Source: an uncultured Prevotellaceae bacterium (GTDB lineage Bacteria; Bacteroidota; Bacteroidia; Bacteroidales; Bacteroidaceae). From it: a stretch of 6,951 nucleotides of DNA. This document shows, one piece after another, positions 1-5,652 of the stretch (its first letter is position 1; every line of letters starts with the position of its first letter). Location: positions 1-6,951 of the forward strand of contig CAMPCG010000153.1 in NCBI GenBank assembly GCA_946644025.1, in the 5' to 3' direction. The notes beneath the pieces are model-generated. The model was given only the letters and a program-made list of their open reading frames with translations, was not told the origin of the DNA and made no database searches. A program made the translations under genes and the position numbers.

Positions 1-133
1 GGTTCTCCCACTCGTGTGAGCCCTGTGCGATGGGCTTGTTCTGCTCGTCGATGAGCACTGCCTTGATACGTGTGGAACCGAACTCGATTCCCAGTATGGC
101 CTTTCCGGCCTCGATGGTTTGTTTTGCTGTCAT
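1..133 (-). CDS. araB: FGGY-family carbohydrate kinase, probable ribulokinase (N-terminal 44 codons; runs off the left edge)
   Basis: Only the N-terminus is present: ATG at 133, then [20 protein letters not shown] and [19 protein letters not shown]. The segment [16 protein letters not shown] (about residues 14-29) is the first ATP/phosphate-binding loop of the FGGY/actin-like kinase fold. The Glu in GIEFGST, where many FGGY kinases have Asp, is from memory common in Bacteroidetes ribulokinase-type members. The gene starts 4 bp after the araA stop, so the two are almost certainly co-transcribed and perhaps translationally coupled. Ribulokinase phosphorylates L-ribulose, the AraA product, to L-ribulose 5-phosphate in the cytoplasm. 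The kinase family is clear; the substrate is inferred mainly from the araA neighbour, because the sugar-binding part lies outside the window. Confidence 0.85.
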   Translation of the reverse strand, partial: MTAKQTIEAGKAILGIEFGSTRIKAVLIDEQNKPIAQGSHEWEN

Positions 134-137
134 AGCT

Positions 138-1679
138 TTACTTCAGTGCCTTGTTGAGCATATAATACACCTCGTTGTACTGCAGCTGGTGGCGGAAGGA
201 GCCATAGCTGGTGTCCTTGTCGATGCGCAGCATCTCTATCTCGGCCATCTCGGCGTAGTCAATCCAGTACTCGGCCGTGATGTCGTAGGAGAAGCAGCTG
301 TGGTGCGTTCCTCCGGCCAGTATCCATGCAGCCGTACCAATCTCGAAGTTTGGCATGGGAATCCAGAGTGCGTTGGCCACGGGCAGCTTAGGCAGCGGCT
401 TCGGCTCGATGCACTTCACGTCGTTGACGATGAGGCGGAATCTGTTGCCCATGTCTACGACGGTGGCGGTGATGCCGTTGCCCACCTTCGAGTTGAACAC
501 CAGTCGTGCCGTGGGCTGCTTGCGTATTCCGATGCCGAGGAAGTGTACCTCCAGGCGAGGCTTGTCGGCAGCGATGAGGGGGCACACCTCGAGCATGTGG
601 CTCTGCAGTATGCTGGAGTTCTCGCCGTCGAAGTTCAGGGTGTAGTCCTCCAGGAAGGAGCATCCGCCGGGCAGGCCCTGTGTCATGAACCACACTGTGC
701 GGTAGAGTGCGGCCGTCTTCCAGTCGCCCTCTGCTCCGAAGCCGTAGCCCTCCTGCATGAGTCGCTGCGATGCCAGTCCGGGAATCTGGTCGAAGCCCAG
801 GAAGTTGGGGTCGTTGATGTCGGCCTCGCCCAGGTCGTCGAAGTTGGTGGTGAATCCCTTTGCTCCCTCATCCTTCAGCACGCGGCGCAGTGCTATCTCG
901 GCCTTGGCGGCGTTGTGTACCTTCTGCCAGTAGACCTCCTCGCCGGTCTCGTCAATCTTGATGGTGTAGAGCTTCTTGTACTCCTCCACCAGCTCGTCGG
1001 CCTCGGCGTCGGTCACCTTCTTATAGTAGTCCATGAGGCTGGAGACGGGGTAGTAGTCCACATGGTAGCCCAGGCGCATCTCGGCCTCGACCTTGTCACC
1101 GTCGGTCACAGCCACGTTGTTCATCTGGTCGCCGAAGCGCAGTATGCGCATGTCGTGAGCGTCGGCCCATGCAGCAGCCACCCTTGCCCATACGGCAATC
1201 TGCTTCTGCGGGCGCTCGTCCTTCCAGTAGCCGGAGACCACCTTGCGGGGCTTGCGCAGACGGGCGCAGATATGTCCGAACTCACGGTCGCCGTGGGCGC
1301 TCTGGTTCAGGTTCATGAAGTCCATGTCCATCGTTGCCCAGGGAATCTCGGCGTTATACTGTGTGTGGAAGTGGAGCAGCGGCTTCCTCAGCTCCTGCAG
1401 GCCCTTAATCCACATCTTGGCGGGCGAGAAGGTGTGCATCCACGTGATGACGCCCACGCACTTCGCGTCGTTGTTGGCGGCCTTCATCACGTCCTCCACC
1501 TCCTTAGAGCTGTTGGCCGTGCCTTTGTAAACCACCTTGATGGGGATGATGCCACCCTGATTCAGGCCCTCGACCATCTCCTTGGAGTGTGCATCGACCT
1601 GAACGACGGCGTCACCTCCATACAAGAGCTGTGCGCCAGTTACCCACCAAATCTCGAAATTCTCAAATGCTTTAATCAT
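138..1679 (-). CDS. araA: L-arabinose isomerase
   Basis: A cytoplasmic metal-dependent isomerase converting L-arabinose to L-ribulose, the first step of bacterial arabinose catabolism. The 513-residue product has about the usual family length. It opens with [21 protein letters not shown], the typical AraA N-terminus; the reading frame continues 19 codons upstream, but those codons come from a leader repeat, so ATG 1679 is chosen. Residues matching the E. coli catalytic/metal set (E306, E333, H350, H450) are visible with near-identical spacing: E317 in [11 protein letters not shown]344 in FLEDYT, H361 in QSHMLEVCP, and the HH of GGTHHSCFS at 459-460. The protein appears complete and active. 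It is the first gene of a leftward operon with the FGGY kinase 4 bp downstream. A promoter at 1788-1817 and a roughly 100-nt leader with a hairpin precede it. Confidence 0.96.
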   Translation of the reverse strand: MIKAFENFEIWWVTGAQLLYGGDAVVQVDAHSKEMVEGLNQGGIIPIKVVYKGTANSSKEVEDVMKAANNDAKCVGVITWMHTFSPAKMWIKGLQELRKPLLHFHTQYNAEIPWATMDMDFMNLNQSAHGDREFGHICARLRKPRKVVSGYWKDERPQKQIAVWARVAAAWADAHDMRILRFGDQMNNVAVTDGDKVEAEMRLGYHVDYYPVSSLMDYYKKVTDAEADELVEEYKKLYTIKIDETGEEVYWQKVHNAAKAEIALRRVLKDEGAKGFTTNFDDLGEADINDPNFLGFDQIPGLASQRLMQEGYGFGAEGDWKTAALYRTVWFMTQGLPGGCSFLEDYTLNFDGENSSILQSHMLEVCPLIAADKPRLEVHFLGIGIRKQPTARLVFNSKVGNGITATVVDMGNRFRLIVNDVKCIEPKPLPKLPVANALWIPMPNFEIGTAAWILAGGTHHSCFSYDITAEYWIDYAEMAEIEMLRIDKDTSYGSFRHQLQYNEVYYMLNKALK

Positions 1680-1689
1680 AGTGTCAGAC

Positions 1690-1734
1690 GCCCCTCCGCT
1701 AACTCCCCTTCGCGGGGGAGGACCTTGCAGGGGC
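1690..1734 (-). repeat. GC-rich palindromic repeat / hairpin in the araA leader
   Basis: Two nested stems are visible. The outer one is GCCCCT (1690-1695) with AGGGGC (1729-1734); the inner one is CTCCCC (1703-1708) with GGGGAG (1715-1720) closed by TTCGCG. The element lies wholly inside the predicted araA 5' leader and ends 10 nt upstream of the start codon. Its core CTCCCC-loop-GGGGA-GGAC recurs at 6816-6834, so it looks like a dispersed intergenic repeat rather than an araA-specific element. By position it could affect mRNA stability or ribosome access; that is inference. Confidence 0.65.
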
Positions 1735-1759
1735 ATGGGTCGTTAGTTATAAATAATAG

Positions 1760-1778
1760 TTGTTAGGTTAATAAACAA
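1760..1778. promoter_or_regulatory. Possible operator dyad at the araA transcription start
   Basis: The interrupted dyad TTGTT (1760-1764), 9 nt, AACAA (1774-1778) lies just downstream of the predicted araA -7 element, about where transcription would begin. A repressor could bind there. Bacteroides arabinose genes are known to be controlled by a Nudix-type AraR, but I cannot match this dyad to a defined motif. The half-sites are short and AT-rich, so chance is a real alternative. Confidence 0.25.
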
Positions 1779-1787
1779 TTCAGGATG

Positions 1788-1817
1788 CAAAGATAGGAAA
1801 TAATGGCGAAACACAAA
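1788..1817 (-). promoter_or_regulatory. Bacteroidetes-type promoter for araA-araB
   Basis: Read leftward, TTTG (1817-1814), 18 nt, then TATCTTTG (1795-1788) matches the Bacteroidetes -33 TTTG / -7 TAnnTTTG consensus; the spacer is slightly short of the usual 19-21. Transcription would start near 1782, leaving a leader of about 100 nt before araA. Confidence 0.75.
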
Positions 1818-1970
1818 AACTATTTAAGAATATTTACAGTTTAGCCCCTATTTATTCATGGCGCGGGGCGAATATGGCGGAGGCCCTCCCCGCTGTAAAT
1901 ATAATACAAGTAACGAAAGGCACGTTCTCGCCCTCGCCGTGGCATAAAATAGCGGAAAAGGGCCGTAAAG

Positions 1971-2002
1971 TTTGCGCGGTTGAATAATTATTCGTACCTT
2001 TG
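1971..2002 (+). promoter_or_regulatory. Bacteroidetes-type promoter for the small gene / ygiQ / PP2C-like operon
   Basis: TTTG (1971-1974), 20 nt, TACCTTTG (1995-2002) fits the -33/-7 consensus exactly in sequence and spacing. Transcription should begin near 2008, about 30 nt upstream of the first gene. The 1680-2043 intergenic stretch thus holds two divergent promoters, the araA leader repeat, and between the promoters a modest GC hairpin (GCGGGG 1863-1868 with CCCCGC 1888-1893) to which I can assign no role. Confidence 0.85.
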
Positions 2003-2043
2003 CACCGCAACCTTTAAGGACACCATCTAAAACTGTGAACAAT

Positions 2044-2352
2044 ATGACGACAAAAATCCAAGCCAACCCCTCGGGCACCCGCTCCATCGAGGTGACCGAC
2101 GAGCATCTGCAGACCATCGAGAAGTACCAGCTCCTGCGCGACCTCATCGACTCCAACGGCTATGTCGACGAGCAAGTGTTGGAGAAGCTGAAGCTCAACG
2201 TGCGCTCGCTGCTCGAGTCGGAGGGCGGCAGCGACAAGCAGCTGCTCGACCTCTGCCTCGACGTGCTCTACAACGCCAACATGAAGGCCTTCGGGCTGCA
2301 AAGCCTCTACACCTGCTACGTGGAGTGGAGGAAATTGAAGGTCGAAGAGTGA
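2044..2352 (+). CDS. Small protein of unknown function (102 aa), first gene of the ygiQ operon
   Basis: I do not recognise a family. The product (MTTKIQANPSGTRSIEVTDE at the start, ending WRKLKVEE) is rich in Leu, Glu, Asp and Lys. It has no signal peptide or membrane segment and is probably a soluble, mostly helical cytoplasmic protein; residues 19-34 and 41-60 look like amphipathic helices. The coding strand is GC-rich with C/G third positions like ygiQ, which supports a real gene. The ATG at 2044 is preferred; an in-frame GTG at 2035 (adding MNN) sits 14 nt after AAGGA (2016-2020) and is a fair alternative. A strong promoter lies directly upstream, and ygiQ follows after 55 bp on the same strand with no visible terminator, so co-transcription is likely. 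Confidence 0.75.
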   Translation: MTTKIQANPSGTRSIEVTDEHLQTIEKYQLLRDLIDSNGYVDEQVLEKLKLNVRSLLESEGGSDKQLLDLCLDVLYNANMKAFGLQSLYTCYVEWRKLKVEE

Positions 2353-2389
2353 CTACAAGTTGAAGAAGCCTTGACGGCGGTGTTTTGAT

Positions 2390-2413
2390 TTTCAATTTAC
2401 AGGAAGATTGAAA
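2390..2413 (+). promoter_or_regulatory. Hairpin enclosing the ygiQ translation start
   Basis: TTTCAAT (2390-2396) can pair with ATTGAAA (2407-2413). The loop contains the purine-rich AGGAAG (2401-2406), and the TTG start (2408-2410) lies in the 3' arm. If it folds in mRNA, the start codon would be partly hidden. The seven pairs are mostly A-U, so the structure is weak. Confidence 0.3.
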
Positions 2414-4594
2414 GAATATAAGCTGACCGACTTTCTGCCCACCACGAAGAAGGAGCTGGAGCTGCGCGGCTGGGACAGCGTAGACGTGATTCTCTTCTCG
2501 GGCGATGCCTACGTGGACCACCCCTCGTTTGGCGTGGCCGTCATTGGCCGTGTGCTCGAGGCTGCTGACTACCGCGTGGCCATCGTTCCGCAGCCCGACT
2601 GGCACGGCGACTACCGCGACTTCACCAAGCTGGGCCGTCCGCGTCTGTTCTTCGGCATCTCGCCCGGCTGCATGGACTCGATGGTGAACAAGTACACCGC
2701 CGCCCGACGCCTGCGCTCGGAGGATGCCTACTCGCCCGACGGACGCCACGACAAGCGCCCGGAGTACCCCACCATTGTCTACACGCGCATACTGAAGCAG
2801 CTCTTCCCCGACGTGCCCGTGGTGCTCGGAGGCATAGAGGCCTCGCTGCGACGGCTCACCCACTACGACTACTGGCAGGACCGCCTGCGGCCCAGCATCC
2901 TCGTGGACAGCGGCGCCGACATGATTACCTACGGCATGGGCGAGAAGGTCACCCTCGAGCTGGCCCGCCGCCTCAGCGAGGGAGAGTGCATCGCCGACAT
3001 CACCGACCTGCCCCAGACGGTGTTCCTCGCCTCGGAGGACAACATCCCCGGAGGCATCACCGACCGCGACATCGTGCTCCACTCCCACGAGGAGTGCCTC
3101 AGCAGCAAGCGCGCCGAGGCCGAGAACTACCGCCACATAGAGGAGCAGTCGAACATGATGCACGCGCAGAGGCTTATACAACCCATCTATGGAAGTGAAA
3201 GGGGAGTGATAAGGAGTGAAAGGGGAGTGAAAGGGACGATACTTACTGCGCAGAAAAACAGCGGTAAAGAACAAACGTCCCTTTCACTCCCCCTTCACTC
3301 CACTTTCACTCCACTTTCACTCCCCGTAATCATCGTCAATCCCCCCTACCCTCCCCTGACGACTGCCGAGCTCGACGCCTCGTTCGACCTGCCCTACACC
3401 CGGCTGCCACACCCCAAGTACAAGGGCCACCGCATACCGGCCTACGACATGATACGCCACTCCGTGTGCCTGCACCGCGGCTGCTTCGGCGGCTGCGCCT
3501 TCTGCACCATCTCGGCCCACCAGGGCAAGTTCGTGGTCTGCCGCTCGAAGGAGAGTATATTAAAAGAGGTACGCCAGGTCACGCAGATGGACGACTTCCG
3601 CGGCTACCTCTCCGACCTGGGCGGCCCGTCGGCCAACATGTATGGCATGAGGGGGCGCAACCAGAAGGCCTGCGAGCACTGCCGGCGCCCCAGCTGCATA
3701 CACCCGCAGATATGCCCCAACCTGAACACCAGCCACCAGGCGCTGCTCGACGTCTACCGCGCCGTCGACGCACTGCCCGGGGTGAAGAAGAGCTTCATAG
3801 GCAGCGGCGTGCGCTACGACCTCTTATTATATAGAGGTCCCGACGAGGCCGCCAACCGCTCGGCCGAGGAGTACACCCGCGAGCTCATCTGCCACCACGT
3901 GAGCGGACGGCTGAAGGTGGCACCCGAGCACACCAGCGACAGCGTGCTCATGCTCATGCGCAAGCCCAGCTTCCGCCAGTTCCAGCAGTTCAAGCGCGTC
4001 TTCGACCGCATCAACCGCGAGCAGGGGCTGCGCCAGCAGCTCATTCCCTACTTCATCTCCTCCCACCCCGGATGCCGCGAGGAGGACATGGCCGAGCTGG
4101 CCGCACTCACCAAGGACATGGACTTCCAGCTGGAGCAGGTGCAGGACTTCACGCCCACGCCGATGACCATCGCCACCGAGACGTGGTACACCGGCCTGGA
4201 CCCCTACACGCTGCAGCCCGTAAGCTCGGCCCGCACACCGCAGGAGAAGCTGGCACAGCGGCAGTATTTCTTCTGGTATAAGCCCGAGGAGCGGCCCGCC
4301 CTTGAGCGGAGCCTCCGCCGCATAGGCCGCGCCGACCTCATAGCAAGGCTGTTCGGAGGGGGAAAAGGCGGTAATGGGGCTAAGGGGGGTAATGGGGCTA
4401 ATGGGCTTAATGGGCTTAATGGGCCCACCGCCGCCCATCCAGCCCATTCAGCCCATTCACCCCATCCAGCCCATTCAGCCCACCCCACCCACAACACCCA
4501 CTCCCCCCACCCCACCCATGACCATCATCGAGCAGTCCCTCGTCCCCAAAAGCCCGACCAGGAGAAGCGAGGACGGAATAGTCGTCGCCGCTGA
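2408..4594 (+). CDS. ygiQ: YgiQ-family radical SAM protein with an in-frame repeat insertion and a repeat-encoded tail
   Basis: A 728-residue iron-sulfur radical SAM enzyme of the YgiQ family, cytoplasmic, with no established reaction. The N-terminal YgiQ domain (about 1-335) starts KEYKLTDFLPTTKKELELRG and includes GDAYVDHPSFG and GGIEASLRRLTHYDYW. The radical SAM core follows, with its cluster motif C359-x3-C363-x2-C366 in RGCFGGCAFC, and DLGGPSANMYGM at 403-414. A second Cys group, C422-x2-C425-x4-C430-x5-C436, could bind another metal or cluster. The conserved C-terminal part runs to about residue 650. TTG 2408 is chosen because KEYKLTDFLP is the conserved family N-terminus and no in-frame Met occurs before residue 89. 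Two parts are odd: residues 262-306 correspond exactly to a 135-bp inverted-repeat element, and residues 655-705 come from 9-bp tandem repeats. The gene ends 77 bp inside the next gene. Confidence 0.93.
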   Translation: MKEYKLTDFLPTTKKELELRGWDSVDVILFSGDAYVDHPSFGVAVIGRVLEAADYRVAIVPQPDWHGDYRDFTKLGRPRLFFGISPGCMDSMVNKYTAARRLRSEDAYSPDGRHDKRPEYPTIVYTRILKQLFPDVPVVLGGIEASLRRLTHYDYWQDRLRPSILVDSGADMITYGMGEKVTLELARRLSEGECIADITDLPQTVFLASEDNIPGGITDRDIVLHSHEECLSSKRAEAENYRHIEEQSNMMHAQRLIQPIYGSERGVIRSERGVKGTILTAQKNSGKEQTSLSLPLHSTFTPLSLPVIIVNPPYPPLTTAELDASFDLPYTRLPHPKYKGHRIPAYDMIRHSVCLHRGCFGGCAFCTISAHQGKFVVCRSKESILKEVRQVTQMDDFRGYLSDLGGPSANMYGMRGRNQKACEHCRRPSCIHPQICPNLNTSHQALLDVYRAVDALPGVKKSFIGSGVRYDLLLYRGPDEAANRSAEEYTRELICHHVSGRLKVAPEHTSDSVLMLMRKPSFRQFQQFKRVFDRINREQGLRQQLIPYFISSHPGCREEDMAELAALTKDMDFQLEQVQDFTPTPMTIATETWYTGLDPYTLQPVSSARTPQEKLAQRQYFFWYKPEERPALERSLRRIGRADLIARLFGGGKGGNGAKGGNGANGLNGLNGPTAAHPAHSAHSPHPAHSAHPTHNTHSPHPTHDHHRAVPRPQKPDQEKRGRNSRRR
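3191..3325 (+). repeat. Palindromic element of 11-bp tandem units inserted in frame in ygiQ
   Basis: The left arm (3191-3238) holds four units of the form GGGAGTGAAAG (one of 10 bp) ending GGGACG. The right arm (3276-3325) starts CGTCCC and holds four units of the form CTTTCACTCCC, the reverse complement. The innermost 17 nt of the arms pair perfectly and the rest pairs with few mismatches or bulges. The 37-nt centre contains the palindrome CTGCGCAG (3246-3253). The element is 135 bp, exactly 45 codons, with no stop in the ygiQ frame. It adds a low-complexity Ser/Gly/Arg then Ser/Leu/Pro segment between RLIQPIY and VIIVNPPYPP, where family members, as I recall them, have only a short linker. 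Confidence 0.85.
4372..4522 (+). repeat. 9-bp tandem array in two opposed orientations across the ygiQ 3' end
   Basis: Six 9-bp units of the form TAATGGGCT fill 4372-4425. After a 7-nt spacer (CACCGCC), ten 9-bp units of the form GCCCATTCA fill 4433-4522, increasingly degenerate toward the right (for example ACCCACAAC, CCCCACCCC). The two blocks are near reverse complements and could form a long hairpin. Because 9 is a multiple of 3, ygiQ stays open and gains NG(L/A/P) tripeptides followed by (A/P/T)H(P/S/N/D) tripeptides, including ten His in 30 residues. The last unit, ACCCATGAC, contains the ATG of the downstream gene. Confidence 0.85.
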
Positions 4595-5366
4595 CTTCGT
4601 GGCCGTCATCGACGGCTCGACGTCGAAGAGCACCCTCCGCTGCCACCGCAACTACCGGGAGAAGAACCCGCTGGCCTTCTTCCGCGAGCACAGCAACGGC
4701 GAACAGGCCATGCTCATCGTCGCCGACAGTATCAAGCACCTGAAGAAGGACGCCTCGTGCCGACAGTTCTGCACGGCGGCCACCGCTGCCCTGCGCAGCT
4801 ATTACAAGCAAGACCTGCTGCCCCACCTGGCCCAGCACCCCGAAGACCGTATGGCCGCCTCGTGCATAGTCTTCAGCCGGCTGCGCCGCGAGGTGTGGAT
4901 GGTGGGCGACTGCCAGGGCCTGCTCATCGGCGGCGGCGGCGAGCCCCTCCTGCTGGACAACCCCAAGCCCTCGGAACAGGAGCTGGCCGCAGAGCGCGCC
5001 GCCATCATCAAGGCCAGCCCCAAGCCCTGGGACCACTTCCGCACTGACGACACAGCCCGCAAGGCCATCATACCCCACATGCTCGAAACAATGCGGCAGC
5101 AGAACAACGGCTACAGCGTCATCGACGGATTTCCCGTAGACATGGCCCACGTGAAGACCATCGCCCTCGACTTCCGCCCCTGGCAGGTCGTCCTGGCCAC
5201 CGACGGCTACCCCTTCCTCTGTCCCACGCTGGCCGAGAGCGAGCAGCGCCTGGCATGGCAGCGCGACAACGACCCGCTGAACATCGGCACCTTCAAGGCC
5301 ACCAAGGCCTTCGCGCCGGGCAGCAACTCGTTCGACGACCGCGCCTACATACGCTTCGACATTTAG
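4518..5366 (+). CDS. PP2C-like (PPM-fold) protein phosphatase-related protein
   Basis: The 282-residue cytoplasmic product carries the PP2C motif series in order: IDGSTSK at 31-37 (like the first DG metal motif), WMVGDCQG at 127-134 (like the GDS strand), LATDGYP at 226-232 (like the TDG motif) and SFDDRAYI at 271-278 (like the terminal DD motif). Known PP2C proteins use these Asp residues to bind Mn/Mg and remove phosphate from Ser/Thr; the substrate here is unknown and overall similarity to classical PP2C is low. The frame stays open upstream into the repeat array, but the product makes sense only from ATG 4518 (MTIIEQSLVPKSP). That start is inside the last repeat unit and 77 bp before the ygiQ stop, in another frame, so translation may be coupled to ygiQ. 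There is no signal peptide. I expect transcription from the promoter near 1971. Confidence 0.72.
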   Translation: MTIIEQSLVPKSPTRRSEDGIVVAADFVAVIDGSTSKSTLRCHRNYREKNPLAFFREHSNGEQAMLIVADSIKHLKKDASCRQFCTAATAALRSYYKQDLLPHLAQHPEDRMAASCIVFSRLRREVWMVGDCQGLLIGGGGEPLLLDNPKPSEQELAAERAAIIKASPKPWDHFRTDDTARKAIIPHMLETMRQQNNGYSVIDGFPVDMAHVKTIALDFRPWQVVLATDGYPFLCPTLAESEQRLAWQRDNDPLNIGTFKATKAFAPGSNSFDDRAYIRFDI

Positions 5367-5424
5367 CCTCCAATTAGTTTCCGAAAAATAAGTTGAAACG
5401 CCAGTCGGAATTTCTTCAAACCAC

Positions 5425-5497
5425 GTCAGTGTTTGTATAAACGCTGTCAGCGTTTGTACAAACACTGCCAGCGTTTGTACAAACACTGGCAGTATTT
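5425..5497. repeat. 21-bp tandem array of GTTTGTACAAAC palindromes
   Basis: Three 21-bp units (5425-5445, 5446-5466, 5467-5487) plus a partial fourth (5488-5497) share the form G(T/C)CAG(T/C)GTTTGTA and then (C/T)AAAC(A/G)CT. Each unit contains a near-perfect palindrome around GTTTGTACAAAC. Positions 5464-5493 form a 30-bp palindrome with one mismatched pair. The array starts 58 bp after the PP2C-like stop. It could be a repeat-family insertion, a multi-site operator or a transcript-end structure; nothing here decides. Short reading frames across it give heptad-like repeats (LYKHCQR or FVQTLTA) and are judged non-coding. Confidence 0.85.
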
Positions 5498-5616
5498 CAA
5501 GATTGCCTCCGTCCTTTCACCATTTAAAATACGGGCAAAGACAACTTTTCCACGGTTCTTTCCCATAATCATTTTGGCAGAAAAATGCAGAGAGGGAAGA
5601 AAAAAGAAGGGAAAAG
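5498..5616. other. Intergenic, nothing recognised
   Basis: The whole 5367-5752 stretch has no convincing protein gene. This part, between the 21-bp array and the downstream promoter, is AT-rich with A/G-rich runs near 5581-5616. I see no RNA gene, repeat or promoter in it. Confidence 0.6.
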
Positions 5617-5648
5617 TTTGGTGGATTCAGAAAAAGTGCTTATCTTTG
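5617..5648 (+). promoter_or_regulatory. Bacteroidetes-type promoter of an orphan transcription unit
   Basis: TTTG (5617-5620), 20 nt, TATCTTTG (5641-5648) matches the -33/-7 consensus with ideal spacing. Transcription would start around 5653-5656. No protein gene of normal size follows; an intrinsic terminator ends near 5769. Confidence 0.82.
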
Positions 5649-5652
5649 CAGC

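Noticed and set aside
1680..1736. Upstream extension of araA by 19 codons (MPLQGPPPRRG...)
   Set aside because: These codons lie in the leader repeat; AraA proteins begin at the conserved MIKAFENFE.
30..1766. Long rightward open frame opposite araA
   Set aside because: It is the antisense shadow of araA, with low-complexity Val/His/Leu content and no recognisable domain.
1848..2156. Leftward 102-codon frame across the divergent promoter region
   Set aside because: It overlaps both the promoter and the start of the rightward small gene, and its product resembles no protein.
2195..3274. Leftward 359-codon frame opposite ygiQ
   Set aside because: It is antisense to a strongly conserved gene, with composition typical of high-GC shadow frames.
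4374..4517. Upstream extension of the PP2C-like gene (MGLRGVMGLMGL...)
   Set aside because: It is translation of the 9-bp repeat array in another frame; the plausible protein starts at ATG 4518.
5379..5410. Terminator after the PP2C-like gene (TTCCGA with TCGGAA)
   Set aside because: Only 6 bp with a 20-nt loop and no clean T-run; too weak to call.
4416..5486. Leftward 356-codon frame starting in the 21-bp array
   Set aside because: It is mostly antisense to the PP2C-like gene, and the start merely translates the repeat (FVQTLTA heptads).
5425..5497. CRISPR array
   Set aside because: The units are contiguous 21-bp palindromes with no unique spacers and no cas genes nearby.
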